Positions 23,882 to 33,084 are shown, numbered from the stretch's first letter. The stretch is DNA of 64,000 bases from Mycolicibacterium moriokaense (GCF_003201655.1 NZ_QJJU01000024.1:1-64000), one strand, 5' to 3'. A program made the numbers and translations. The notes: a model not told the origin generated them from the sequence alone.

Positions 23882-25371
23882 GTATCTCGTTGCTGCTGGA
23901 AATGGCGGCGTCATCGAATCCGGACCGGACCGCGGTCGTGTCCGGCGAGATGCGGCTGACCACAAATGAACTGAGCGCACTCGCCGACGGCGGTGCCGGG
24001 GTCATCGCGGCATCGGGCGCACAACACGCCGCCTACGTCGGCACCGGCGGGGCGATGTTGCCGCTGCTGCTGTTTTCAGCGGCACGGGCGGGGGTGGCGT
24101 TCACCCCGCTGAACTACCGGCTCAGCGAGGACGGTCTGCGGCAGTTGATCGACCGATTGCCGACTCCGCTGGTGATCGCCGACGCCGGGTACCGCGATGT
24201 CGTCGCCGGTGCAGGCAAGCAGCTGATCACCTCCGACGAGTTCGTCGCGGCCGCGCGCACCGCCGAGCCTGCGGCCGAGTTCCCGGACCCGGACGACGTC
24301 GCGGTGGTGCTCTTCACCTCGGGTACCACCTCGCAGCCGAAAGCCGTTGAGCTGACGCACAACAACCTGACCAGCTACGTGACCGGGACGGTCGAGTTCG
24401 ATGCCGCGGACCCCAGTGACGCCGCGCTGATCTGTGTGCCGCCGTATCACATCGCGGGCGTCTCGGCCGCGTTGTCGAACCTGTACGCGGGCCGAAAGAT
24501 CGTCTATCTGAGGCAGTTCGAGGCCAACGAATGGATCCGCCTTGTGCGCGACGAGGGCGTCACGACGGCGACCGTGGTGCCGACCATGCTGGACCGCATC
24601 GTGTCCGTGCTCGAGACCGACGCGCTCGAGCTACCTACCCTGCGCAACCTTGCCTACGGCGGCTCGAAGGTCGCTCTTCCTTTGGTACGCAAGGCCCTTG
24701 GCCTGCTGCCCGACGTCGGCTTCGTCAACGCCTACGGACTCACCGAGACCAGCTCGACGATCGCGGTACTCACCCCCGACGACCACAGGGCCGCGCTCGG
24801 CGCTTCCGACGATGCGGTCGCTCGGCGGCTTGGATCGGTCGGACAACCGGTACCCAGCGTCGAGGTGCAGATCCGCAGCGAGGACGGCACCGTCCTCGAC
24901 CCGGGCCAGACCGGTGAGCTGTTCGTGCGCGGCGAGCAGGTGTCGGGGCGCTATACCGATATCGGCTCGGTGCTTGACGCCGACGGATGGTTCCCCACCA
25001 AAGACGTTGCGATGCTTGACGAGGGCGGCTACCTGTTCATCGGCGGCCGCTCCGATGACACGATCATCCGCGGCGGCGAGAACATCGCCCCCGCAGAGAT
25101 CGAGGACGTACTCGTCGAGCACCCCTCGGTGCGCGATTGTGTGGTCGTCGGCCCTGAGGATCCCCAATGGGGCCAGATCATCGTCGCGGTGGTGGTACCC
25201 GCCGGCGACGCTGCGCCAGACCCTGACGAACTGCGCGAGCACGTGCGAGCGCACCTGCGCGGATCACGCACGCCCGACCGGGTGGTCTTCCGTGATGAAC
25301 TGCCGACCAACGCGACCGGCAAGGTGCTTCGCCGCGAACTGGTCGACGAATTAACAAGGAGCCGAACATGA
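23878..25371 (+). CDS. Acyl-CoA synthetase (AMP-forming ligase)
   Basis: This 497-residue ANL enzyme has TSGTTSQPKAVELTHNN, NAYGLTETSST, the WFPTKDVAMLD segment, GGENIAPAEIEDVL and a C-terminal NATGKVLRREL lysine. It is the second ligase of the island and would activate a different or alternative carboxylate from the one at 17072. Its ATG overlaps the preceding SDR stop, and its own stop overlaps the next small gene. Confidence 0.9.
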   Translation: MSISLLLEMAASSNPDRTAVVSGEMRLTTNELSALADGGAGVIAASGAQHAAYVGTGGAMLPLLLFSAARAGVAFTPLNYRLSEDGLRQLIDRLPTPLVIADAGYRDVVAGAGKQLITSDEFVAAARTAEPAAEFPDPDDVAVVLFTSGTTSQPKAVELTHNNLTSYVTGTVEFDAADPSDAALICVPPYHIAGVSAALSNLYAGRKIVYLRQFEANEWIRLVRDEGVTTATVVPTMLDRIVSVLETDALELPTLRNLAYGGSKVALPLVRKALGLLPDVGFVNAYGLTETSSTIAVLTPDDHRAALGASDDAVARRLGSVGQPVPSVEVQIRSEDGTVLDPGQTGELFVRGEQVSGRYTDIGSVLDADGWFPTKDVAMLDEGGYLFIGGRSDDTIIRGGENIAPAEIEDVLVEHPSVRDCVVVGPEDPQWGQIIVAVVVPAGDAAPDPDELREHVRAHLRGSRTPDRVVFRDELPTNATGKVLRRELVDELTRSRT

Positions 25372-25670
25372 TCAAAAACGGCACACGGCTGCAGAGCCAG
25401 GTCTGCGACACGCAAGTGATCGTCGTACGCAGCGCCGACAGCCTCGACGACCTCCGCGCAGGCGGAGTCGTGATGGTGCCGATCGATGCCGATAAGTCCG
25501 CCGACGCAACGCTGGATCCGGACTTATCCGCAGGCAACGCGATGGGCAAGCGCTACGTCGACGAGACCGGCGCAGAAGTGCTCGTCACCAAGGCAGGAGC
25601 GGGGACGCTCAGCATCGGAACCACCGCGCTGACCTTGAAGGAAGCAAAGCCGCTACCGGCCAGCGACTGA
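25368..25670 (+). CDS. Conserved small protein of unknown function
   Basis: I do not recognise a named domain in this 100-residue protein. It opens MIKNGTRLQSQVCDTQVIVV and continues RSADSLDDLRAGG. It has one conserved-looking cysteine and a C-terminal half rich in short beta-like segments (YVDETGAEVLVTKAGAGTLSIG). It has no signal peptide or membrane helix. The ATG overlaps the ligase stop (ATGA), so it is co-translated with the acyl-CoA ligase and may be an accessory protein to it. No function is assigned. Confidence 0.75.
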   Translation: MIKNGTRLQSQVCDTQVIVVRSADSLDDLRAGGVVMVPIDADKSADATLDPDLSAGNAMGKRYVDETGAEVLVTKAGAGTLSIGTTALTLKEAKPLPASD

Positions 25671-25683
25671 TACCTTCCAAAAT

Positions 25684-27162
25684 GTGAGGCCACGCAGCCT
25701 GCTCGTTCGGTACGCCGCAGGCCTTGCGTTCGCTTACCTTCTGACATCGGCGGAAGTCATCGCGATCGTCGTCTCGGTAAGCGACGAGGCGGTCATCGGC
25801 GCGCAAGCCGTGCTGACCGTGAAAAACCTGATCGCGGCGGTGGCGATCGTGGTCGTCGGAACCGTCAGCGTCACCGTTGGCGGCATAGCGTTGGTCGCCC
25901 TTGCTCTGCGCCGACCTGATCTGGATCCGGAACCGGGCGCGGCGCAACAGCGCAAGCCTCTGAATGTCACCCGGCGCCAATCCGTGATCCTGCTGACGCC
26001 GTGGGCCGTCGCGGCCATTGTGATGATTCCCTTGAACATCAGCGGAAATCCCCGAGTCACGACGCTGATCACTTCGTCAATCTTGTTCGGCGCGACGGCG
26101 ACCGTGTGTACCGGCTTTCTGTTCACCCAACGTCCTTTGCGCTCCCTGATGGTCTCCGCCACAGTGGATTTCGAGCACGCCGAGAGGTCGCCGGGAGTGC
26201 GTGCTCGGTTGATCCTGATGTGGGCGATGTGTTCCGCCCTCCCCGGCGCCGGCATCGTGGTGCTCGTCATGTTGCGAGCGAAAGGCTGGATCGTCTCGAC
26301 GAATGCGCCAATCGAAGTGCCTGTGATGGTCCTTGCGCTCGTCGCAATCGTCCTGGGATTCCGCGCGATGATCTTGGTGTCGTCGTCGATCTCAGATCCG
26401 CTGCATGAGGTCGTCGACGCAATGGCGGAAGTGGAACGGGGGCGCATCGACCACGCGATCGACGTCTACGAACGATCTGAAATCGGGCAACTTCAAGTGG
26501 GATTCAATCGCATGGTGGCCGGGTTGCGGGAACGTGACCAACTGCGGGATCTGTTCGGCCGCCACGTGGGCGAAGATGTGGTGCGCCGTGCGGTTGAGGA
26601 CAACGAATCGCTGTCGGGAGACGAGCGGGATGTCGCGGTTTTATTCATCGATCTGGTGGGTTCGACGCAGCTGGCGGACACCCGTGAGCCCCACGAGGTC
26701 GCTGAGGTGCTCAACGAGTTCTTCCAAATCGTCGTAGCAGCGGTCGACGAAAGAAATGGTCTGATCAACAAGTTCCAAGGCGACGCCGCGCTCGCGGTGT
26801 TCGGCGCACCACTGCGCACTGACGATCCGGCGTCGGCGGCGCTGGCAACCGCGCGTGCGCTGGCCACCGAATTGCACCGACTCGGCGTCGACTTCGGCAT
26901 CGGGGTGTCGGCAGGCCCGGTGTTCGCAGGCAACATCGGTGCGGAGAATCGATACGAGTACACGGTTGTCGGCGACGCCGTCAACGAGGCGGCACGGCTG
27001 GCGGACCGGGCCAAGGACTTCGACGGCCGGGTGCTGTGTTCCTCCGCCGCGATCGAGCGCGCCGACGAGGCAGAGCGACGGTGCTGGGCCGTGCAGGGCT
27101 CGGAAATGTTGCGTGGCAGGTCGCGACTCACCGAGATCTCGGCGCCCACGCGCGAGGGCTAA
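25684..27162 (+). CDS. Class III adenylate/guanylate cyclase with HAMP domain
   Basis: This 492-residue membrane cyclase resembles the mycobacterial Rv1318c/Rv1319c/Rv1320c/Rv3645 group. About six membrane helices (residues 1-240) are followed by a HAMP linker (SSSISDPLHEVVDAMAEVERG, and so on) and a cyclase domain from about residue 318. Metal and substrate residues look complete: FIDLVGST Asp, INKFQGDAALAVFG Lys and Asp, YTVVGDAVNEAARL with Asn and Arg. It should make cAMP on the cytoplasmic side in response to a membrane signal. It starts at GTG 13 bp after the previous gene. Confidence 0.9.
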   Translation: MRPRSLLVRYAAGLAFAYLLTSAEVIAIVVSVSDEAVIGAQAVLTVKNLIAAVAIVVVGTVSVTVGGIALVALALRRPDLDPEPGAAQQRKPLNVTRRQSVILLTPWAVAAIVMIPLNISGNPRVTTLITSSILFGATATVCTGFLFTQRPLRSLMVSATVDFEHAERSPGVRARLILMWAMCSALPGAGIVVLVMLRAKGWIVSTNAPIEVPVMVLALVAIVLGFRAMILVSSSISDPLHEVVDAMAEVERGRIDHAIDVYERSEIGQLQVGFNRMVAGLRERDQLRDLFGRHVGEDVVRRAVEDNESLSGDERDVAVLFIDLVGSTQLADTREPHEVAEVLNEFFQIVVAAVDERNGLINKFQGDAALAVFGAPLRTDDPASAALATARALATELHRLGVDFGIGVSAGPVFAGNIGAENRYEYTVVGDAVNEAARLADRAKDFDGRVLCSSAAIERADEAERRCWAVQGSEMLRGRSRLTEISAPTREG

Positions 27163-27202
27163 TACGCGTTTTCGGGCGCCGACGTGCCAAAATGCTCGAG
27201 AC

Positions 27203-29578
27203 ATGCGGGTCGACGGGCGCGATATCACGGTGTCGGGCAGCTTGCTTCAGCCACTGACCCGGCGCACGAACGACATCCTGCGGCTGGTCTTTGCCGCGAT
27301 CTTCCTGGCCGCGGTCATCACGAGCTCGCTGATCACCCGCAACGAGTGGGTTGCACTCGAAAAGTCCATCTCCGAGATCGTCGGAGTCTTAACGCCCACC
27401 CAGTCCAACCTGGTGTACCTGGTGTACGGCGTCGCGATTCTGGCGCTGCCGTTCGCGATCCTGATCGGCTTGATCATCTCGCGGCAGTGGAAGCTGCTCG
27501 GGGCGTACGCGGCCGCCGCGTTCATCGCGTTTATTTCGCTCTCGATCACCGGCAACGGCATAGCCGCGCCGAGATGGCATTTCGACTTGTCCGATCGGCT
27601 CGACACGCTCTTATCGCAGTTCCTCGACGACCCGCGGTGGATCGCGATGCTCGCCGCCGTGCTCACCGTTTCCGGCCCCTGGCTGCCCTCGCGGTGGCGG
27701 CGGTGGTGGTGGGCGCTGCTGCTTGCCTTTGTGCCGATCCACCTCGTCGTCAGCTCGGTGGTACCCGCCCGCACGCTGCTGGGTCTTGCGGTCGGTTGGT
27801 TCGTCGGCGCGCTGGTTGTTCTCGTGGTGGGGACGCCCGCCCTCGAGGTGCCACTCGACGGCGCCGTTCGGGCCCTGGCCCGGCGTGGATTCTCGGTGGC
27901 GTCCCTGAGCGTGGTGCGCCCGGCTGGGCCAGGGCCGCTGGAGCTCTCCGCGCGCTCACACGAGCCGGATTCGACGGCCATCGTCGAGATGTACGGCCCC
28001 AATCAACGCAGTGGTGGATTCCTGCGCCAGTTCTGGGGTTGGCTACGGCTGCGCAACAGCGAAACCGGTCCGCTGCAGGCCTCCATGCGCCGGGCCGTTG
28101 AGCATCGCGCGCTGATGGCCATCGCGATCGGCGACGTCGGTGTCGCGAATTCCTCGACCCTGGCCATGGCGGCCCTCGACCGGGGATGGACGTTGTACGC
28201 ACACACTCCCCCGTCCGGCACCGGAATCAAGGACTGCACCGACGAAAGCGCCGTCGCCCGGGTGTGGGAATCGCTCGGCACGTTGCACAGTCACCAGATC
28301 TCCCACGGCGATCTTCGCGGCAAGGAGATCACCGTCGACGACGGCACGGCGCGCTTCGGCGGATTCGGCAACGCCGAATACGGCGCCACCGATGAACAGC
28401 TGCAGGCCGACGTCGCCCAGCTCCTAATGACGACGGCTGACGTGTACGGCGCACCGGCAGCGGTCGGCGCGGCGGTGGATGTCTTCGGCAAGGACGCGAT
28501 ACTGATGGCTTCGCGACGACTGACCAAGTCCGCCATGCCATCCCGAATCCGCAAGTCGGTGGCCGATGCCGGCGCTGTCTTGTCGGCCGCTCGCGACGAA
28601 GTCAAACGGCAGACCGGCGCCGATCAAATCAAGACCGAAACGATCACCAGGTTCACTCGCTACCAGGTCATCCAACTCGTGCTGCTGGTCGCGCTCGTCT
28701 ACGTCGCCTACCCGTTCATCAGCACCGTGCCCGCGTTCTTCTCCGAACTGAGAACGGCGAACTATTGGTGGGCGTTGCTCGGACTCGCGGTGTCGGCGTT
28801 GACCTACGTCGGTGCGGCCGCCGCATTGTGGGCCTCCGCGGACGGCATGGTGAGCTTCAGGAATCTGGTGATCATGCAGGTGGCCAACACGTTTGCTGCG
28901 ACAACCACTCCGGCCGGCGTCGGCGGCCTTGCGCTGCCCACTCGGTTCCTGCAGAAGGGCGGGCTTGGCGCGCTGCGCGCAACGGCCGCGGTGGCGTTGC
29001 AACAGGTAGTCCAGGTCATCACGCACCTGGCATTGCTGATCTTCTTCACGTTCGCCGCGGGAGCTTCGGCCGACCTGTCCCACTTCGTCCCCTCGCCTAC
29101 TCTGCTGTACCTGATCGGCGGGCTGCTGCTCGGTCTCTTTGGGGCATTCCTGTTCGTGCCCAGACTGCGGCGTTGGCTCGGGACTGCGGTACGGCCCCGG
29201 CTCAAGGAAGTGCTGAGTGACCTCGCGGAGCTGGCCCGCGAACCCAAGCGCCTCGGGATCATCGTGCTCGGTTGTGCAGCAACGACTCTCGGCGTTGCAC
29301 TGGCGCTATGGGCCAGCATCGCGGCATTCGGCGGCCACACGTCGTTCGTCACCGTGACCGTCGTGACGATGGTCGGCGGAACCCTGGCCTCAGCGGCTCC
29401 GACCCCCGGCGGGGTCGGCGCAGTCGAGGCGGCATTGATCGGTGGTCTCGCCGCATTCGGCCTGCCCACCGCCATAGCCGTGCCGTCGGTGCTGCTCTAC
29501 CGAATCCTCACGTGCTGGCTTCCGGTGTTCATCGGCTGGCCGATCATGCGCTGGCTCACCCACAAAGACATGATCTAA
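27203..29578 (+). CDS. Flippase-like (LPG synthase TM family) membrane protein with embedded pseudokinase
   Basis: This 791-residue protein has an N-terminal multi-helix region (about 1-240), a soluble middle domain (about 250-470), and a C-terminal block of about eight helices matching the lysylphosphatidylglycerol synthase/flippase-like family (for example TTTPAGVGGLALPTRF and ASAAPTPGGVGAVEAAL). The middle domain looks like a kinase C-lobe: HSHQISHGDLRGKEI retains an HGD motif near residues 368-370, but the DFG equivalent reads GGFG, so the metal-binding Asp is missing. It could sense or scaffold rather than phosphorylate. The ATG at 27203 was preferred because upstream codons overlap the cyclase. 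Confidence 0.82.
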   Translation: MRVDGRDITVSGSLLQPLTRRTNDILRLVFAAIFLAAVITSSLITRNEWVALEKSISEIVGVLTPTQSNLVYLVYGVAILALPFAILIGLIISRQWKLLGAYAAAAFIAFISLSITGNGIAAPRWHFDLSDRLDTLLSQFLDDPRWIAMLAAVLTVSGPWLPSRWRRWWWALLLAFVPIHLVVSSVVPARTLLGLAVGWFVGALVVLVVGTPALEVPLDGAVRALARRGFSVASLSVVRPAGPGPLELSARSHEPDSTAIVEMYGPNQRSGGFLRQFWGWLRLRNSETGPLQASMRRAVEHRALMAIAIGDVGVANSSTLAMAALDRGWTLYAHTPPSGTGIKDCTDESAVARVWESLGTLHSHQISHGDLRGKEITVDDGTARFGGFGNAEYGATDEQLQADVAQLLMTTADVYGAPAAVGAAVDVFGKDAILMASRRLTKSAMPSRIRKSVADAGAVLSAARDEVKRQTGADQIKTETITRFTRYQVIQLVLLVALVYVAYPFISTVPAFFSELRTANYWWALLGLAVSALTYVGAAAALWASADGMVSFRNLVIMQVANTFAATTTPAGVGGLALPTRFLQKGGLGALRATAAVALQQVVQVITHLALLIFFTFAAGASADLSHFVPSPTLLYLIGGLLLGLFGAFLFVPRLRRWLGTAVRPRLKEVLSDLAELAREPKRLGIIVLGCAATTLGVALALWASIAAFGGHTSFVTVTVVTMVGGTLASAAPTPGGVGAVEAALIGGLAAFGLPTAIAVPSVLLYRILTCWLPVFIGWPIMRWLTHKDMI

Positions 29579-29666
29579 GAGTTGACCCGTGATGGGTCAT
29601 GCAGCGCCAAATGCTGTGCGGTGCTGTTGTTTTCGGGTCCCGGCTACGTCCAGGTCCTGGCGTGGC

Positions 29667-29996
29667 TTAGCGCCCGTGCCCGCCACCCCCGTGGTCGCCG
29701 CCATTGAACCCGGGTGAAGCCACCTCTGCTTCGGTGAGCTGGAAGGGAGGGTCAAAGAGGCTAGGGTTGTTGAGGGACGAAACCACGTCATTGACGTTGC
29801 CTTGCGGAAGCCCCAGCGCAGCGGACGAGTTGTCCGTGGGCGGAACGCAGGTGCCATCCAACGCTACTTCGCCGTCCGAGCATGTCAGGTTGTCGGCATG
29901 GGCGACTGCGATCGGTACACCGATCACGGCCAACGCCGCGGACAATGCACCCGCTGCCACTGAAAGTCGAACTGTTCGTGATGTTGTTGGGCCCAT
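29667..29996 (-). CDS. Small exported protein with Gly/His-rich tail
   Basis: This 109-residue protein has a signal peptide (TVRLSVAAGALSAALAVIGV, probable cleavage after AHA), two cysteines within NLTCSDGEVALDGTCVPP that may pair outside the cell, and a tail rich in Gly and His (GGDHGGGGHGR) that might bind metal. An upstream in-frame ATG would add 14 residues; the shorter form gives a standard signal peptide. Function unknown. It is a stand-alone gene, convergent with the flippase-like gene. Confidence 0.7.
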   Translation of the reverse strand: MGPTTSRTVRLSVAAGALSAALAVIGVPIAVAHADNLTCSDGEVALDGTCVPPTDNSSAALGLPQGNVNDVVSSLNNPSLFDPPFQLTEAEVASPGFNGGDHGGGGHGR

Positions 29997-30091
29997 TGCA
30001 CGTCTCTTTTCTCGCCGCGTCGCCCTCACGTCTAGCACTCGTCCTGCAGATGAGAAGCAAGAAACGATGAAGACACAGCGACCTCACAGAG

Positions 30092-30330
30092 CTAGGTCAC
30101 ACTGACTGGGGTGAAGTACTCGCGCCAAGCAGTGATGTTTTGATCCTTGACTTCATAACCCCCATCACAGGCCAGTGCATCTCTTTGCCGTTCACGATCC
30201 AGTGACCATCACGCTCCATCAGCATGAAGTCCCCGTCGACTGCGAGATAGACAATCTTGAGATCGACACAGGTTCCGCGCTCAGACTCGCGAAGGCGACC
30301 TCAACCGCAGCCCTAGCGTCAGGACATCCA
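30092..30330 (-). pseudogene. Decayed limonene-1,2-epoxide hydrolase/SnoaL-like gene
   Basis: No single frame is open, but read in changing minus-strand frames the segment gives DARAAVEVAFASLSAE, then VYLAVDGDFMLMERDGHWIV and NGKEMHWPVMG, then YEVKDQNITAWREYFTPVSVT and a stop at 30092-30094. This matches the C-terminal half of limonene-epoxide hydrolase-like proteins, including the (L/W)PVMG and ITAWR(E/D)YF patterns. The last frame change falls in a run of five Cs at 30159-30165 on the plus strand. At least two frameshifts and no start indicate a dead gene. Confidence 0.65.
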
Positions 30331-30384
30331 GCGAGCGAGCCGCCGGACAGTCTGAGCGCCTATGCCTGCCGCGCGTCGGTACGA

Positions 30385-31830
30385 CTACGACGATTTGCGA
30401 GGGTCGGGCTTGATGGTCAGTGTGATGGGTTTGCCGTCACGCAGCACATCGATCGGCGCGTCCTGGCCGATCTGGAGCTGACGTACCGCGACGGTGAGCT
30501 CGTCGATGCTGTTGACCGCGCGGTTACCCACCTTGACCACGACGTCGTTTTCCTTGATCCCAGCGCGATCTGCGGGTCCGCCGGGGTTCACCTTGGTCAC
30601 CTTCGCTCCGCCATTTCCGCTGTCGTTCAACCCCTCCACCGTCACGCCCAGCGTCGCGTGGCTGATCTTGCCGTCGCGGATCAGCGTCTGCGCGACGTTC
30701 CTCACCTCGTTCACCGGGATCGCGAAGCCCAGGCCGCTGGCGCTGTCCGACAGCGACTTGCCCGCGGTGTTGATGCCGATCACCTCCGATGCCATGTTGA
30801 CCAGTGGCCCACCGGAATTGCCGTGGTTGATCGCGGCGTCGGTCTGCACGGCGTCGATGACGGTCTTGGTGTCGGAGTCCTCACCCGAGAGCGGCACCGC
30901 CCGGTGCAGCGCGCTGACGATGCCGGCGGTGTCCGTGCTACGCAACCCCAGCGGCGCGCCCGCGGCCATCACCTCGTCGCCGACGTGCAGCTTGTCGGAG
31001 TCGCCGAGGCGCGCAACTGTCAACTTGTCGACGTTATCGACCTTGAGCACCGCGACGTCGGTCTCGGGATCGCGTCCGACGAGGTTGGCCTTCGCCTGCT
31101 TGCCGTCGTTGAAGATGACGCTGATCTGGAACTTGTCGGGGCTGAGCGCAGCCTGGGAGATGACGTGGTTGTTCGTGACGACGTATCCGCGGCCATCAAC
31201 GACCACCCCTGAGCCCTGCGAGCCGTCAGAATCGCTCATCGCTTGCACCGTCACTACCGAATCCGCGACCGCCGCAGCGACTTTGGCCATGTATCCCTGC
31301 GGGAGCTGGCTGGCGTCGGCGGTGTTCAGCGTCATCTTGGGAGTGGTGAACGCATCGATGACCTCGGCGGTCTTGCGGCCCACCCAACCGCCGACGAGAC
31401 CGATGGCTATCGCGATGACGGCGAGCAGGGCCAACGCGACCCGACTCAGCTTGCCGCCGAACAGGATGTCGCGCACACCGAGCTTGCTCTTCGTAACAGC
31501 GGTCGGCGGTGCGGCGGGCGCAGCGGGGGTCTGCACGGGGGCCGGGTCCGCCATCGGGTAGCTAGGCTGCTCGATGGTCTCGACGTCGGAATCGGGTGCC
31601 AGCCCGGGCCCGAACGCGTCGGCCAGCACTGGCGTGGGCGCCTGGTTGGTCGGCGTGTAGTCACCTTGATCGCGGTGATCGTCGGGGCTCAGGAACGCTC
31701 CGCTGACACCGTCGGGCCGGCCGAAGGCGCGCTGCGTTGACGGATCGACCGGTGGATGCGACACGGGCCGCGGCGACATATTGCCGCCGCCGCTGGGCTG
31801 ATCCTGCTTGGTCACGGGCGTCTCACTCAT
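30385..31830 (-). CDS. HtrA/DegP-like trypsin-family serine protease with PDZ domain
   Basis: This 481-residue S1C protease has a proline-rich cytoplasmic N-terminus (1-110), one membrane helix (about 118-140), and an extracytoplasmic protease domain with a visible triad: His in TNNHVIS, Asp in DPETDVAVLKV, Ser in HGNSGGPLV. A C-terminal PDZ domain follows (about 385-470). It is organised like mycobacterial PepD/HtrA proteins, which act in envelope protein quality control. The mprAB neighbours of pepD are absent, so no symbol is given. The ATG at 31830 was chosen over an upstream in-frame ATG with compositionally unlike sequence. Confidence 0.9.
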   Translation of the reverse strand: MSETPVTKQDQPSGGGNMSPRPVSHPPVDPSTQRAFGRPDGVSGAFLSPDDHRDQGDYTPTNQAPTPVLADAFGPGLAPDSDVETIEQPSYPMADPAPVQTPAAPAAPPTAVTKSKLGVRDILFGGKLSRVALALLAVIAIAIGLVGGWVGRKTAEVIDAFTTPKMTLNTADASQLPQGYMAKVAAAVADSVVTVQAMSDSDGSQGSGVVVDGRGYVVTNNHVISQAALSPDKFQISVIFNDGKQAKANLVGRDPETDVAVLKVDNVDKLTVARLGDSDKLHVGDEVMAAGAPLGLRSTDTAGIVSALHRAVPLSGEDSDTKTVIDAVQTDAAINHGNSGGPLVNMASEVIGINTAGKSLSDSASGLGFAIPVNEVRNVAQTLIRDGKISHATLGVTVEGLNDSGNGGAKVTKVNPGGPADRAGIKENDVVVKVGNRAVNSIDELTVAVRQLQIGQDAPIDVLRDGKPITLTIKPDPRKSS

Positions 31831-31958
31831 TCCTGGCGGCCGGGCCTGTCCGGCGCGTGTCACTGCTAGCTGGACATCAACCCTACCGACGGGGCGGTAG
31901 GCCAGGCGGCGCCGACGACCGGCACCAGCAGTTTCAGTCGAGTCGCGCCACGAGTGAG

Positions 31959-31977
31959 GTTCCCGCAGGGCGGGAAC
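31959..31977. terminator. Hairpin upstream of the HtrA-like gene
   Basis: GTTCCCGC-AGG-GCGGGAAC is a perfect 8-bp stem with a 3-base loop. It lies about 130 bp upstream of the protease start. There is no T-tract, so it could be a factor-independent terminator of the mycobacterial I-shaped kind or a structured leader. Confidence 0.45.
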
Positions 31978-32351
31978 ATGCCGGTGGTCTGGCATTCGTG
32001 GTCGACCCAGGCCCGGCGCTGGTGCCGCGAACTCGCGCGGGAGCCGTGTAGCGCAGTTCTTGGATGCGGGCTCCGAGCATCGCGGTCCACTCCGGGATGT
32101 ATCGCTCGTCCGGAATGTCTGCTCCTTTCGCCGACGAACACCACGCGCCCGTCGAATGGCTTGCGCGCGATGTTGACATTTGCTTCCCGGGAAGTCGGCG
32201 ACTGGACAACCATCCGCGAGTCAACAGAGATCTCGTATTGGTCTGGAATACCCAAGGTTTCGTGGATAACATCCGGGATCCCGCGATAAGCATCTGGATA
32301 CAGCTGCCCAACCCTCGGATCAACCGGCGAGCGCGGACCACCTGCTCAAAC
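31978..32351. other. Intergenic stretch, possible decayed coding remnant
   Basis: No intact gene is supported here. On the minus strand two short frames have protein-like composition (for example GIPDQYEISVDSRMVVQSPT and IPDERYIPEWTAMLGARIQE) and would join only through a frameshift near 32120. An AAAGGAG motif precedes the second piece but without a usual start codon. I do not recognise the family. It may be a pseudogene or chance. Confidence 0.3.
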
Positions 32352-32843
32352 TCAACTAACCGGAGTTGCCCTCACATCAGGACGGGGGACGCGCGAATGC
32401 CACCATCGCCACCATAGTGATGGGTGTCGAAGGAGTGTGGGCAGGATCGCAAGAGGGTCGAAGTAGGTGACACGTTCGATCGCCTTGCCGTCGTGAAGTA
32501 TGAGACGGTTCACGTTGGGCCAAGCGATGACGTCGCCTCCGATACGCGCCTGAAGTCGGAACTCGATGTACACCAGGTTCCCGTCGGCACACCAGTGGTC
32601 GACGTGAGCGCGTAGGTCGGGCAGGCAGTAGCAGAACCGGCGGAATTCTGCCTGTGCGGCTTGGATCCCGATCATGGGAGCTGCCAGTGGCTGCATCAGA
32701 ACCACGTTAGGGTGCAGGAGTTCCGGCAATCGTTGTGGTGATGGGCTGCTCCAGAAGTCGACGAATTTGTTGACGAACGCTTCGGGGTCAGACGGTGTGT
32801 TCACTCCTGCAACGATGCGCGCCGCGCACTGCCATTCCGACAC
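32352..32843 (-). CDS. SnoaL/NTF2-fold protein
   Basis: This 163-residue protein carries an NTF2-like domain (EAFVNKFVDFWSSPSPQRLP, then LLHPNVVLMQPL, IEFRLQARIGGDVIAWPNVN and IERVTYFDPLAIL). The family includes polyketide cyclases, isomerases and binding proteins. A GTG start at 32843 is used; a second GTG at 32804 beginning the conserved part is an alternative. It is divergent from a flavoenzyme gene whose C-terminus carries another NTF2 domain, so the two may act on related substrates. Confidence 0.78.
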   Translation of the reverse strand: MSEWQCAARIVAGVNTPSDPEAFVNKFVDFWSSPSPQRLPELLHPNVVLMQPLAAPMIGIQAAQAEFRRFCYCLPDLRAHVDHWCADGNLVYIEFRLQARIGGDVIAWPNVNRLILHDGKAIERVTYFDPLAILPTLLRHPSLWWRWWHSRVPRPDVRATPVS

Positions 32844-33084
32844 CTGCTACTGCCAAGAACTGCCAATCGGAACCTATCTCGACGGTGAGCATCGCCGAGC
32901 ACTGTCAAGGTAGGAGGCTTGCGAGCGCGGCTCCGATCCACGGCCCCAAGGCGGTGGCAACCATAACCGGGCACACAACAGGCCGCAGCCCCGAGCAGTC
33001 ATCTCCATCCGTCGTCGCGCGGATCTCATCGTCTGACGTCGGAGTCGGCCGCCGCCCGGCACTTCTCACCGCGTGCTGCGGCGT

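Noticed and set aside
30175..31212. A long plus-strand open frame (345 codons) opposite the HtrA-like gene.
   Set aside because: The minus strand has an intact protease with triad and PDZ domain; the plus frame is a low-information GC-rich shadow without recognisable domains.
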